DNA of 64,000 nucleotides, taken from Brevibacterium epidermidis NBRC 14811. Its GTDB lineage: Bacteria > Actinomycetota > Actinomycetes > Actinomycetales > Brevibacteriaceae. The notes under the pieces are model-generated. The model ran no database searches, was not told the DNA's origin, and was given only the letters and a program-made list of their open reading frames with translations. A program made the translations under genes and the position numbers. Each line of letters starts with the position of its first letter. Position 1 is the stretch's first letter. The stretch covers positions 1 through 64,000 of the forward strand of contig NZ_BCSJ01000008.1 of NCBI RefSeq assembly GCF_001570805.1, given 5' to 3'. Shown in pieces: positions 23,861 through 34,211 of the stretch.

Positions 23861-25141
23861 ATGTATCGGTCAGTTCCGGTCCCCGCAGCCACAGATTTCG
23901 TCATCACGAATGCGCGGATCGTGCCCGTGGCCGATGCGTCCGGCAACCGCGCCGAGGCGATCGAATCGGGCACGTTGACCGTCAGGGACGGCAGCATCAC
24001 CGAGGTGGCCCCCGGAGCTGTCGACGCCTCTTCCCTCCCAGCGGACACCGAGGTCATCGATGCTGGCGGACGCTGGGTCCTGCCCGGTTTCATCGAAGCC
24101 CACGGCCACCTCGGCGTGCATGAGGACGGCGAAGGCTGGTCCGGTGACGATACGAATGAGATGACCGATCCCAATGGGGCGGGCCTGCGCGCGCTCGACA
24201 GCATCGACCCTGCCGATCTCGGATTCAAGGATGCGCTGCGTGGGGGAGTCACCTCGGCGCTCATCAAGCCCGGATCCGGCAACCCCATCGGCGGTCGCAC
24301 CGCCTTCCTCAAGACCTGGGGTCGGATCGTCGACGAGATGCTCGTGACGCAGGATCTGTCCGTGAAATCCGCGCTCGGCGAGAACCCGAAACGCGTGTAC
24401 GGGGAGAAGAAGGTCACCCCGTCGACGAGGATGGGCACCGTCAAGATCATCCGCGACGCCTTCGTCGAGGCACGGAACTACCGGGCCAAACGAGCCCAAG
24501 CGGAAGCCGAGGGCACCCCGTTCGACCGTGACCTGGTCAAGGAGACCTTGGCCGACGTCCTCGACGGCAAGCTCGCCTGGGATCAGCACTGCCACCGTGC
24601 CGACGACATCGCCACCGCCATCCGCCTGTCCGAGGAATTCGGCTACCGTCTCGTCATCAACCACGGGACCGAAGGCCACAAGATCGCCGACTTCATCGCT
24701 GCCAAGGGCATCGACGTCATTCTCGGACCGCTGATGACCACCCGTTCGAAGGTCGAACTGCGCGACCGCACCCTGGCCACTGCGGCCTCCCTCGCCGAGG
24801 CGGGAGTGCGCATCGCGCTGACCACCGACCACCCTGTCATCCCCATCAATTTCCTCATCCACGAAGCCTCCCTGGCCGTGAAGGAAGGGCTCGACCCTGT
24901 CGTCGCGATCGAAGCGCTGACGATCAACCCGGCCGCGATCTTCGGCCTCGACGACCGGCTGGGCTCTCTTGCCGTGGGCCGCGACGCCGATATCGTCATC
25001 TGGTCGGGCGATCCGCTCGACCTGAACTCCCGCGCCGAGACCGTCTTCGTCTCCGGCCGCCGCGTCTTCGACTTCGATGCCGCCTCTGGAACCGCGCACA
25101 TCGCCGATCCGCTCGGCCCGACACTCATCAGCGAGCCGTGA
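23861..25141 (+). CDS. Amidohydrolase (imidazolonepropionase-like)
   Basis: A 426-residue metal-dependent hydrolase of the amidohydrolase superfamily. Metal ligands are His81 and His83 (EAHGHLG), with further candidates in WDQHCHRADD, VINHGTEGH and TTDHPV (catalytic Asp). The N- and C-terminal beta-sandwich pieces are clear: TDFVITNARIVPV and the closing GSLAVGRDADIVIWSGDPLD. It has no signal peptide. TAGGAG precedes the ATG. The stop overlaps the GTG of the ThrE-type exporter gene (GTGA), so hydrolysis and export or efflux of small molecules may be linked. Superfamily members include cyclic imidases and peptidases; the substrate is not evident. Confidence 0.85.
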   Translation: MYRSVPVPAATDFVITNARIVPVADASGNRAEAIESGTLTVRDGSITEVAPGAVDASSLPADTEVIDAGGRWVLPGFIEAHGHLGVHEDGEGWSGDDTNEMTDPNGAGLRALDSIDPADLGFKDALRGGVTSALIKPGSGNPIGGRTAFLKTWGRIVDEMLVTQDLSVKSALGENPKRVYGEKKVTPSTRMGTVKIIRDAFVEARNYRAKRAQAEAEGTPFDRDLVKETLADVLDGKLAWDQHCHRADDIATAIRLSEEFGYRLVINHGTEGHKIADFIAAKGIDVILGPLMTTRSKVELRDRTLATAASLAEAGVRIALTTDHPVIPINFLIHEASLAVKEGLDPVVAIEALTINPAAIFGLDDRLGSLAVGRDADIVIWSGDPLDLNSRAETVFVSGRRVFDFDAASGTAHIADPLGPTLISEP

Positions 25142-27090
25142 GCGACAGAGAACTCGAAGACGCCACCACCGCCGAGGTTCGGGTCGACAGTCCGACCGAG
25201 CCGGGTCCCGTCCGTGGTTCGTCCCCGGCGCCGGTCGAAGGCGGCAACCCGGAGGCCGGATCCCAGGCTCTGCGCGAGCTGTTGGAGCGCACTCGGCTGC
25301 AGCGATTGGCAGAGCTGCGGGAATCCTCACCGGAACCCCAGCCTGAAGATGTAGCGAAGGCCGCGGCAGCGAAGGCCGCGAAGCCCGGACGCAGCAGCGG
25401 ACGGTCGAAGCCCCGCACCGACCACCGCGGTGCGTCTCAGCGCATCGCCCAGAAGGTCGCCCGGCGCACCGTCGGCAAACTCGTCTCCGGTACGACGGAG
25501 AACACGCAGCCGGTGCCGATCGTCACCGCGCTCAAAGGCACCCCGTACCAGGCGCCCGTGCAGGCGCAGGAGCCGAGCGAAGACGAAGCCCGGATGATCC
25601 TCGACCTCGCCGCCGATATCGCGGCGATGATGATGCGCGCCGGAGCCGGCACCAGCGATGTCGAGGTCTCCGTCATCGCCGCCTGCACCGCGTGCGGACT
25701 GGCCACCGTCGAGGTCGATCTGACCTCGAACACCCTCGTCGTGCACTACTCGACCTCGGACGGACGTCTGCTCACGGTGATGAGGGTCAACCGCGGTGAG
25801 TCCACGCACTTCGCGAAGCTCGCCTCAGTGCACAAGCTTGTCACCGACCTCGTCGACGGACGTCTGGAATTCCATGAGGCGCGCAGTCGCCTCGACGCGA
25901 TCCGGACACAGCGGCGGCCGTTTCCCGAATGGTTCACCACGGGAGCCTGGGGCCTCATGGTCGGTGCCCTCGTCCTGCTGCTCGGGGGCGGTCCGATCGC
26001 GGTGCCCTTGGGTATTGCGATGGCGATCGTCGTCTTCCAGTTCGGCAAGTTGATCGGGCGCACCCACCTGCCCTCGTTCTTCATCACGGCACTGCAGGCC
26101 GCCTCGGCGACGCTCATCGCCACCATCGCCGGAGACCTCGGGATCATCAACTCTCCGCAGTACCTCGTGGCCGCCGGAATCGTTCTGCTGCTGCCGACGC
26201 AGTCCCTGTATTCGGCGGTTCAGGATGCGCTGACGAACTTCCCGCTGACCGCGTCCGGGCGAGTGGTCGGGGTGTTCATGACCCTGGCCGGCATCGTGTC
26301 CGGAATCGCACTGGGCATCGTGTGCGGTCAGGCCATCGGGCTCGGCCATATCGAAGTCCTCGTGCCGAAGACGAGCCCGCATGTGGTCACGGCGATCCTG
26401 TCGATGGTCGCGGCGGCCGTGGTGTCGATGTCCGGTGCCGTGGCCATGTCGGCCAGGCGCCGGTTCATCTTGCCGGCGGCGCTCGTCGGCCTCGCCTCGC
26501 ACATCACGATGATGTCGCTGACGCTGTTGGACGTCGACAATGTGCTAGCCAGTCTGCTGGCGGCCACCGTCACCGGTTTCCTGTCGCGGCCGCTGGCGCT
26601 GCGGCTGGGAGCTCCGGCGATCGTGCTTATGATTCCCGGCATCTACACCCTTCTGCAGGGACTGTCGATCTTCACCGCTGTCTATCAGATCGCGTCGGAA
26701 TCGGAGAACGTCTCCTTCGCTGTGGGTCTGTCCTCGCTGTTCACCGCGATACTGGCGAATGCGGCTCTCGCCGTCGGGGCTGTGCTCGGCAGCTATCTGG
26801 CGCTGCCGCTGAAGAACCTCAAGAGCCAGAACTTCAAGAGCCAGAGCTCTGCCGAGGAGAAGGTCGAGGAGGTGCGCAGCGGCGAGACCTCGACCGCAGT
26901 CATCGATTCGGTGCAGCCCAGCGGGGCGAAGACTCAGTCGAGTGGGACCGGAGGAGCGAAGGCTCAGACGAGTGGGGCCGGAGGACCGAAGGCTCAGTCG
27001 AGTGGGGCCGGGGTAGAGAAGGCCCAATCGGGCGAGACCGGAGAAGCGGACGCCTCGGACGAGGCCGATACCGGTCCGATTCAGATCTGA
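25138..27090 (+). CDS. ThrE-type threonine/serine exporter family protein
   Basis: A 650-residue membrane protein. After about 140 hydrophilic Ala/Pro/Arg-rich residues, the cytoplasmic ThrE (DUF1212) domain begins at EDEARMILDLAADIAAMMMRAGAGTSDVEVSVIA; then about ten membrane helices start at WGLMVGALVLLLGGG. Corynebacterium ThrE exports threonine and serine by proton antiport; this is its full-length fused form. The GTG start overlaps the amidohydrolase stop. The C-terminal tail after the last helix is a 30-bp tandem repeat encoding about ten residues per unit (AKxQSSGxGG), likely disordered and variable between strains. Confidence 0.88.
   Translation: MSDRELEDATTAEVRVDSPTEPGPVRGSSPAPVEGGNPEAGSQALRELLERTRLQRLAELRESSPEPQPEDVAKAAAAKAAKPGRSSGRSKPRTDHRGASQRIAQKVARRTVGKLVSGTTENTQPVPIVTALKGTPYQAPVQAQEPSEDEARMILDLAADIAAMMMRAGAGTSDVEVSVIAACTACGLATVEVDLTSNTLVVHYSTSDGRLLTVMRVNRGESTHFAKLASVHKLVTDLVDGRLEFHEARSRLDAIRTQRRPFPEWFTTGAWGLMVGALVLLLGGGPIAVPLGIAMAIVVFQFGKLIGRTHLPSFFITALQAASATLIATIAGDLGIINSPQYLVAAGIVLLLPTQSLYSAVQDALTNFPLTASGRVVGVFMTLAGIVSGIALGIVCGQAIGLGHIEVLVPKTSPHVVTAILSMVAAAVVSMSGAVAMSARRRFILPAALVGLASHITMMSLTLLDVDNVLASLLAATVTGFLSRPLALRLGAPAIVLMIPGIYTLLQGLSIFTAVYQIASESENVSFAVGLSSLFTAILANAALAVGAVLGSYLALPLKNLKSQNFKSQSSAEEKVEEVRSGETSTAVIDSVQPSGAKTQSSGTGGAKAQTSGAGGPKAQSSGAGVEKAQSGETGEADASDEADTGPIQI
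26926..27045 (+). repeat. 30-bp in-frame tandem repeat in exporter tail
   Basis: Four adjoining units of 30 bp (26926, 26956, 26986, 27016), consensus GCGAAGGCTCAGTCGAGTGG then GGCCGGAGGA, each encoding a ten-residue AK-QSSG-GG block. The period is a multiple of three, so copy changes keep the frame. Confidence 0.85.
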
Positions 27091-27173
27091 TCCGGGCTCA
27101 GATCGGATCGGTTTTGTACCGGCCCGGTCTGATCCGGACTCAGGTCGGATCGGGGCTCAGTTCGGATCCAGGT

Positions 27174-27881
27174 TCAGGCCTGATCGGGCAGGGCCCAATC
27201 AATGGGGTCGATGCCCTTCTGTGCGAGCAATTCATTCGTGCGCGAGAACGGTCGGGAGCCGAAGAATCCCCGCCGGGCCGACAACGGTGACGGATGCGCG
27301 GATTCGATGATGGCCACCTCGGCGGTGCCCGATGTCAGCAGGGGAGCGAGGTTCCGGGCATCTCGGCCCCAGAGGATGGCGACGAGCGGCTGATCGCGTT
27401 CGATCAGCGCGGTGATCGCCCGTTCCGTGATCTCCTCCCACCCCTTGCCGCGGTGGGACGCGGGTTCGCCGGGGGAGACGGTGAGGGCGCGGTTGAGCAA
27501 CATGACTCCCTGCCGTGACCATGCCCGCAGGTCCCCGTGCTGGGCCGGTGGGATGCCGAGATCGGACTCGAGCTCCTTATAGATATTGCCCAGTGACCTC
27601 GGCAGGGGGCGGACCTCGGGGTCGACGGCGAATGACAGGCCGATGGCGTGGCCGGGCGTCGGGTAGGGATCCTGACCGACGATGAGGACCTTGACCTCGG
27701 ACAGAGGCTCGGCGAAGGCGCGGAAGACGAAGTCTCCGGCGGGCAGGTAGGCGCGGCCGGCGGCGTTCTCGTCGCGGAGGAAATCGCCCATCGAGTGGAT
27801 GCGATCCTCCACTCCGGCCAGGGCGTTCGCCCAATCGTGGGACATGATCTCGGTCAGCGGAGGCGTCGACGTCATGGGCAC
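27174..27881 (-). CDS. ung: Uracil-DNA glycosylase
   Basis: A 235-residue family 1 UDG that removes uracil from DNA. The water-activating loop is [16 protein letters not shown] with the catalytic Asp, the uracil-binding Asn is in MLLNRALTV, and the DNA-intercalation loop is [13 protein letters not shown] with the catalytic His. Length and motifs are those of functional enzymes. The start at 27881 (MPMTST) has an equivalent ATG two codons later. The spacer to the convergent exporter is short and rich in TCAGATCGGATC-like repeats. It is divergent from the aldehyde dehydrogenase gene. Confidence 0.95.
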   Translation of the reverse strand: MPMTSTPPLTEIMSHDWANALAGVEDRIHSMGDFLRDENAAGRAYLPAGDFVFRAFAEPLSEVKVLIVGQDPYPTPGHAIGLSFAVDPEVRPLPRSLGNIYKELESDLGIPPAQHGDLRAWSRQGVMLLNRALTVSPGEPASHRGKGWEEITERAITALIERDQPLVAILWGRDARNLAPLLTSGTAEVAIIESAHPSPLSARRGFFGSRPFSRTNELLAQKGIDPIDWALPDQA

Positions 27882-28049
27882 GAGTGTAGCGATGCTCCGC
27901 GGTCATGGTCGCCTCGGTGAGGGCCCTGCGCGCATGTGCACCCAGCGCAGATCGGGTGTGCGCGATCGCCTACCGAACCGGTGTATTGCGCGTCACTGCC
28001 AAGCGTTATGCTCGGCCTAAGGAGTTCATCGTTGAACGAAAGGACCGAA

Positions 28050-29516
28050 ATGTCGGAATTCCCAGAGGCCAAGAACTGGAAGATGCTCATCGGCGGAGAG
28101 TGGGTCGACGCCGCTGACGGCGACACCACTGATGTCATCACCCCGATCGACCGCAACGTCGTCATCGCCAAGGTGCCCAACGGCAAAGAGGCCGACGCCG
28201 ACCGCGCCGTCAAAGCCGCACGGAAGGCCTTCCCCGAGTGGGCGGCCCTTCCGTTCAAGGAGCGCCAGAAGAAGCTTCTGGCCTGTGCCGATGCGCTCGA
28301 AGCCGCTTCGGAGGAGCTCGCCCAGCTGACCGCTCTCGACACCGGCAACGCGATCCGCACCCAGGCTCGCCCGGAGACGATCATCCTGGCCGACCTGTTC
28401 CGCTACATGGGCGGCGTCGCCGGTGAGGTCAAGGGCAACACCCTGCCCGCCGGAGACAAGCAGCTCCAGTACACCAAGCGCGTGCCCCTGGGTGTCGTCG
28501 CCGGCATCCTGCCGTGGAACTCGCCGCTGATGATCGCCGCCTTCAAGACCCCTGCCGCGATCGCCGCCGGCAACACGATCGTCCTCAAATGCGCCGAGGA
28601 TGCACCGCTGACCATTCTCAAGATGGCCGAGATCATCGCCGACATCCTCCCTGCCGGTGTGCTCAACGTCGTCACCGGCAAGGGCTCGGTCATCGGTGAG
28701 GCCCTCAACGTCCACCCCGACGTCGACAAGGTCTCATTCACCGGATCGACGAGCGTCGGCCGTCACGTCGCCGAGCTGGCCGGTGGTCGACTCGCGCATT
28801 CGTCGATGGAGCTCGGCGGCAAGTCCCCGAACATCATCTTCCCGGACTCGAACGATGACGACACCCTCGAGCAGGTGCTGCTGTCGACCCGCTTCGCCCG
28901 CCAGGGCCAGTCGTGCACCATGGGTTCGCGCCTGTTCCTCCACGAAGACATCTACGACGACTTCCTGTCCAAGCTCGTCGACGCGGTGTCGAAGATGACG
29001 GTCGGCGACCCCCGCGATGAGTCCACCGACATCGGCTGCATCATCAACCAGAAGCAGTACGACCAGGTCGCCAGCTACATCGAGATGGGCAAGGCGATGG
29101 ACGGCGTCGAGATCGCCTATGACGGCTCCGATTCGCTGGAAGTCGGCGAACCCGGCTTCTACCACGCACCCGTGATCTTTTCGAAGGCGAAGAACGACTG
29201 GCAGACCAGCCGTGAAGAGATCTTCGGCCCCGTCCTCTCGGTCATCCCGTGGAAGGACGTCGACGAGGTTATCGACATGGCCAACGACTCCGACTTCGGC
29301 CTCGCAGCCTTCGTCTTCACCAAGGACGTCGACGCTGCCCTGACCATGGCCAACCGGATCGAATCCGGCTGGGTCCAGGTCAACCAGGGCGGCGGCCAGC
29401 TGGCCGGTCAGTCCTACGGCGGCATGAAGACCTCCGGCTTCGGACGTGAGGCTTCGCTGGAAGGCATGCTCGAGGGCTTCACCCAGATCAAGCAGGTCAA
29501 CATCCGCATCCGCTGA
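28050..29516 (+). CDS. NAD(P)-dependent aldehyde dehydrogenase
   Basis: A 488-residue aldehyde dehydrogenase. The catalytic Cys is in FARQGQSCTMGSR, the general base Glu in MELGGKSPN, the cofactor-binding region is ILPWNSPLM and FTGSTSVGRHVAEL, and the C-terminal GREASLEGMLEGF is typical. ATG 28050 is preceded by AAAGGA at the right distance; the open frame from 27936 adds residues unlike the family. It seems monocistronic, with a GCCGAGGCGG inverted-pair hairpin as terminator. Substrate class (betaine, phenylacetaldehyde or other) is not decidable from the motifs. Confidence 0.92.
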   Translation: MSEFPEAKNWKMLIGGEWVDAADGDTTDVITPIDRNVVIAKVPNGKEADADRAVKAARKAFPEWAALPFKERQKKLLACADALEAASEELAQLTALDTGNAIRTQARPETIILADLFRYMGGVAGEVKGNTLPAGDKQLQYTKRVPLGVVAGILPWNSPLMIAAFKTPAAIAAGNTIVLKCAEDAPLTILKMAEIIADILPAGVLNVVTGKGSVIGEALNVHPDVDKVSFTGSTSVGRHVAELAGGRLAHSSMELGGKSPNIIFPDSNDDDTLEQVLLSTRFARQGQSCTMGSRLFLHEDIYDDFLSKLVDAVSKMTVGDPRDESTDIGCIINQKQYDQVASYIEMGKAMDGVEIAYDGSDSLEVGEPGFYHAPVIFSKAKNDWQTSREEIFGPVLSVIPWKDVDEVIDMANDSDFGLAAFVFTKDVDAALTMANRIESGWVQVNQGGGQLAGQSYGGMKTSGFGREASLEGMLEGFTQIKQVNIRIR

Positions 29517-29543
29517 TCCGATCCCCGAGGCCGGGTCACTCGG

Positions 29544-29572
29544 TTCGCCGAGGCGGCCCCCGCCTCGGCGAA
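29544..29572 (+). terminator. Hairpin of inverted GCCGAGGCGG motifs after ALDH
   Basis: TTCGCCGAGGCGG (29544-29556) and CCGCCTCGGCGAA (29560-29572) form a perfect 13-bp stem with a 3-nt loop. It lies about 30 bp after the ALDH stop and is followed by A/T-richer sequence. It consists of two facing copies of the recurring 10-mer. Confidence 0.7.
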
Positions 29573-29753
29573 ATTCGTTCCCTTCACCCCGTCGTCACGA
29601 TCACCTATTCGGTACCGTGCGGCGGGGTGATGCGGTTGACTTGGGAGGATCGGGGACAGATCTCACAGCCGCAGCGGCGCGCCGGAAATTTCGGTCCCGC
29701 CGATCGGGCGATAACATAGGGGTACAGACACCTCTCGAAGGAGCACAATCTCT

Positions 29754-30020
29754 ATGCCGCCGAACGACGACACCTCAGAACTGAGCGAGCTCGAGGTGGC
29801 CGTTTTGGAGTTCGAGCGGCGGTGGTGGAAATACGGAGGCGCCAAGGACCACGCGATCCGTGAGCGCTTCGACATGTCGGCCACCAGCTACTTCCAGATC
29901 CTCAACTCGCTTCTTGACAACCCTGCAGCTCTGGCCAGCGATCCCATGCTGGTCAAGCGCCTTCGCCGAATCCGCAGCACGCGGCAGAGCGAACGCGCCC
30001 AAGCCCGCGTCTCGAGGTAG
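29754..30020 (+). CDS. DUF3263 protein
   Basis: An 88-residue protein matching the actinobacterial DUF3263 family: ELEVAVLEFERRWWKYGGAKDHAIRERFDMSATSYFQILNSLLDNP. The helical pattern with ATSYFQILN looks like a small HTH (sigma-70 region 4-like), so DNA binding is plausible but unproven. A TAACAT box lies near 29712 and GAAGGAG about 10 nt before the ATG. Two base pairs separate it from the LytR_C gene, so they form an operon. The pair next to ung, csp and groEL is common in actinobacteria. Confidence 0.85.
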   Translation: MPPNDDTSELSELEVAVLEFERRWWKYGGAKDHAIRERFDMSATSYFQILNSLLDNPAALASDPMLVKRLRRIRSTRQSERAQARVSR

Positions 30021-30022
30021 AC

Positions 30023-30583
30023 ATGACCGACGAATTCGACGAGATCGAGCCCGGCCGGCGCAGCGGTGCCCATCGACAGGAGTCCGCGGCGTCGTCGAAC
30101 GTCGGTGCCATCTCGCTGGTCATCATCCTCGCTCTGGTCGCGGTCCTGCTGGTCGTGGCCGCTATCAACATCATCTTCTCCTCGATGGGCAACCCCGAGT
30201 CGAAGATCGCCGATCCGCCGGCCTCCGAATCGGCATCGGCCGAGCCCTCACCGAGTGAGAGCGAAGTCAGCGTCGCAGACGATTCGATCACCGTCGACGT
30301 TCTCAACGGCTCCGGAGTCTCCGGCGCTGCGAAGAAGTTCTCCGAGGCAGTCGAAGAGAAGGGCTGGACGCTCGGACAGGTCGGCAACTACTCGACGGAC
30401 CTCTCCGACTCGACCGTGTACTACAACGGCGAAGAGAACGCTTCGCAGGCGAAGCTCGTCGCCAAGTCACTGGGAGTCTCGGCCACGGAAGCCTCTTCCG
30501 ACTTCGAAGCCGACATCACCGTCGTCATCTGTTCGGACATCGCCGATCGCGGGCCGGAGTCCAGTGGAGGCGGCTCGGACTGA
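30023..30583 (+). CDS. LytR_C-domain membrane protein
   Basis: A 186-residue protein with a cytoplasmic N terminus, one transmembrane helix (ISLVIILALVAVLLVVAAIN, about residues 30-50), a Ser/Glu-rich linker and an extracytoplasmic LytR_C domain (ITVDVLNGSGVSGAAKKFSEAVEEKGW). The domain is normally found at the C terminus of LCP enzymes that attach teichoic acid or arabinogalactan; here it stands alone, without the LCP catalytic part. It may bind wall polymer or LCP enzymes. It is co-transcribed with the DUF3263 gene. Confidence 0.85.
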   Translation: MTDEFDEIEPGRRSGAHRQESAASSNVGAISLVIILALVAVLLVVAAINIIFSSMGNPESKIADPPASESASAEPSPSESEVSVADDSITVDVLNGSGVSGAAKKFSEAVEEKGWTLGQVGNYSTDLSDSTVYYNGEENASQAKLVAKSLGVSATEASSDFEADITVVICSDIADRGPESSGGGSD

Positions 30584-30987
30584 CCCGAAGCGATTCGGTC
30601 GTGCCGCAGCGCGATTGAGCCGGGGGGAGATCGGTTCGGTTGCGGTCGGGATCTTCGACGGCGGGCATCCTCGGCGACTTTCTGACCGAACGGTCTGATT
30701 TGATTCGCGGCGATCCCCGCTGTGAACAGGGCAGAAACCCTTAGATAACGAATCTATAACAGTGCTGAACCGCTCTAGGCGGGGTGCGCGCCTGCGGTAG
30801 AGTTGCAACAGCTAGGCAAGCACAGCACCTTGTGTTCTATTCGTGCTTCACCGAGATAATTCTCTAGAGGTCAATGAGAGAAGTCGCGGGGTCAGTTGAG
30901 TTTTACTAGCTTCCGTATCTCGGGTGAGGTCATCTGATCGCGGCCGCGATGCGGGATTTCAATGGCACTGCACTGTATGGAGAAGTA
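30584..30987 (+). promoter_or_regulatory. Long leader region of cspA-like gene
   Basis: A 400-bp spacer with no supported gene. It becomes A/T-richer toward the right. TAGATaacgaATCTA (about 30743-30757) is a small inverted repeat, and GGTAGAGT near 30796 is a candidate -10. A transcript from there would have a leader of roughly 180 nt before the cold-shock ATG, with ATTCTCTAGAGGTCAATGAG forming possible local pairings. Long structured leaders are typical of cold-inducible csp mRNAs; the mapping here is inference. Confidence 0.45.
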
Positions 30988-31191
30988 ATGGCACAAGGTA
31001 CCGTCAAGTGGTTCAACGCTGAAAAGGGCTATGGATTCATCACCCTCGAAGGCGACAACCAGGACGTGTTCGTTCACTGGAGCGCAATCCAGATGGACGG
31101 CTACCGCTCTCTCGAAGAGGGCCAGCAGGTTCAGTTCGAAGTTGGAGAAGGACAAAAGGGTCCTCAGGCGGAGTCCGTCACCCTCCTCTGA
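30988..31191 (+). CDS. cspA: Cold-shock protein
   Basis: A 67-residue single-stranded nucleic-acid binding OB-fold protein. RNP1 is KGYGFITL and RNP2 is DVFVHWSAI; the N terminus [14 protein letters not shown] is standard, although Trp in VHWSAI replaces the usual Phe/Tyr. ATG 30988 gives the exact family length and has GGAGAAG upstream. It acts as an RNA chaperone. It is monocistronic with a long leader and a strong terminator about 90 nt downstream. Confidence 0.95.
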   Translation: MAQGTVKWFNAEKGYGFITLEGDNQDVFVHWSAIQMDGYRSLEEGQQVQFEVGEGQKGPQAESVTLL

Positions 31192-31278
31192 GACTGGCTG
31201 CTGTCAGCACAGTTTTTTGATCCGCTGCGGCGGGTCGTCGGAATGGCCTTCGGGCCGACCGGCAGCAACCGCACGGGG

Positions 31279-31314
31279 AAAGCGCCGAGCAGGCAACTGC
31301 TCGGCGCTTTTCAG
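31279..31314 (+). terminator. Strong terminator downstream of csp
   Basis: AAAGCGCCGAGCAG (31279-31292), a GCAA tetraloop and CTGCTCGGCGCTTT (31297-31310) form a perfect 14-bp stem ending in T residues. The A and T tracts make it usable on both strands. Confidence 0.85.
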
Positions 31315-31340
31315 TGCCCGCGTGGTCGGGGCATCCCCCG

Positions 31341-31408
31341 TTTTGGTGCACTTTGTTCCGAGTTGCACACGTTCTTCTGTGTGTCTTTCAGAACGAGGTG
31401 CACCAAAA
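31341..31408. repeat. Imperfect inverted repeat with GGTGCAC core
   Basis: TTTTGGTGCACTTTGTTC and GAACGAGGTGCACCAAAA pair over 18 positions with three G-U type mismatches around a 32-nt loop. No gene is adjacent on either side within 150 bp. It may be a fold in an unrecognised RNA or a decayed element. Confidence 0.5.
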
Positions 31409-31789
31409 GTTGAAGATTTGGTGCTGAGAGGGTGCGGGCTCACTCGAGCTGCGCCCGTAGGTACGAACTTCGAATCGGCCCAGTTTGAGTTGAATAGCAC
31501 GTGTTTGAAACAGGGCTGTTCACCCTAAACCGTGCCGATTGCGACCGCGACGTGGGTGTTTGACTGTGCCACTTCGCCCGCGCGTTGATTCCGGCGTCTG
31601 TCGACCCGCACGCGGCCGTCGCAAGTGGGCCTGCTCCGGCCCGCTCGAACCTGCGAGCGTCATCTGACCCGGCGTGCTTCACCGTCGGCAGACGTTTCGC
31701 GCTGGGCCGAACTGCCTTCAGTGCCTGCACCTCGCGCCGAGAACTCGCGGAACGCTGCCTTCCGCAACCGTCATGACGGGCCACGAATA

Positions 31790-31816
31790 TTTGCACTCGC
31801 ATGGGGAGAGTGCTAA
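31790..31816 (+). promoter_or_regulatory. CIRCE element upstream of groEL
   Basis: TTTGCACTC, 9 nt, GAGTGCTAA: the HrcA operator TTAGCACTC-N9-GAGTGCTAA with a single mismatch in the left arm. It lies about 155 bp before the groEL ATG, implying a long leader and HrcA-repressed, heat-induced transcription. Confidence 0.9.
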
Positions 31817-31966
31817 ATCTAGTACTGGTGAAAACCGATGGGTACCCACCAGTCGTCTCGAGAGCGTGGTCCATATGTGGAATGGAACATGCGGACACAC
31901 TCTCTGCCGTCGCGGGCGTTGATGACTGCTCTGGATTCCCACTCCACTCCATCAGGGAGGATCTAA

Positions 31967-33616
<1,650 letters not shown>

Positions 33617-33635
33617 TAGCCCCCGCTCGTCCGAT

Positions 33636-33677
33636 CGGCCGTGCCGGTGCCCGCAAGGGTGCCGGCACGGCCGTTTT
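33636..33677 (+). terminator. Terminator after groEL
   Basis: CGGCCGTGCCGG pairs with CCGGCACGGCCG; inner wobble pairs extend the stem to a GCAA loop, and TTTT follows. Strong intrinsic terminator. Confidence 0.85.
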
Positions 33678-33792
33678 CATGCCCGACAGTCCGGGGCAGC
33701 CGTATCCGATTCTTCTTCCAGAAGCACCCACCTTCGCCGAGGAGACCCACCGACCCGTTGTCCCGCCGCCTCCGCCCGCCTAGGCTGACGGT

Positions 33793-34176
33793 ATGACTTT
33801 CACCGGCACCGATGCTTGCGGAAACAGTCCGAAGAACGTCTTCGTCGCGACGTTCGAAGAGAATCTCTTCAACGGGGACAAAGAGGCCCTCGCCGAGGTG
33901 ATCGCCGACGACTGCGTCCTCCAGCTCGTTCACCCCTCCGACGTCGAGACCCACACCGGGCGGGAGGCCGTCGTCGAAGCGCTGCTGAAACTGTCCGCTC
34001 ATTCGCCGGAGGTCGGCCACCTCGAAGCGGCGATCACTCACGGCAAGGCCGCGGCGGCGTGGGGCTACTGGCAATCCGAGGCCGACGGTGACGACCTGCG
34101 ACACTTCTCGCACACCATGTGGTTCACCACTCACAAAGCCCAGGACTTCGGACAGATCCGAATCTTCCAGGTCTGA
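33793..34176 (+). CDS. NTF2-like (SnoaL/ketosteroid isomerase-type) protein
   Basis: A 127-residue protein with the alpha+beta cone pattern of the NTF2-like superfamily: FVATFEENLFNGDKEALAEVIADDCVLQLVHPSDVETHTGREAVVEALL, then HFSHTMWFTTHKAQDFGQIRIF. Members include SnoaL-like cyclases, isomerases and stress-related binding proteins; the function is not determined. TAGGCT lies 6 nt before the ATG, indicating a leaderless mRNA. Monocistronic, following the groEL terminator. Confidence 0.75.
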   Translation: MTFTGTDACGNSPKNVFVATFEENLFNGDKEALAEVIADDCVLQLVHPSDVETHTGREAVVEALLKLSAHSPEVGHLEAAITHGKAAAAWGYWQSEADGDDLRHFSHTMWFTTHKAQDFGQIRIFQV

Positions 34177-34211
34177 GGCGCAGCAGCACCTCCCGGACGC
34201 GGAGCGTGCCC

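Larger units (their letters stand above)
31192..31789. other. Non-coding region, csp to groEL
   Basis: About 600 bp, less GC-rich than its surroundings, with no convincing gene. It contains the csp terminator (31279-31314) and an imperfect inverted repeat TTTTGGTGCAC.../...GTGCACCAAAA (31341-31358 with 31391-31408, 32-nt loop). Candidate frames, such as a 170-codon one on the minus strand at 31440-31952, run through the groEL promoter and lack codon bias. A small RNA or a decayed gene is possible. Confidence 0.45.

Noticed and set aside
30892-31155. 87-codon frame opposite the cold-shock gene
   Set aside because: Antisense to a certain csp gene.
31440-31952. 170-codon minus-strand frame upstream of groEL
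   Set aside because: Crosses the CIRCE element and groEL promoter, lacks codon bias and ribosome-binding site.
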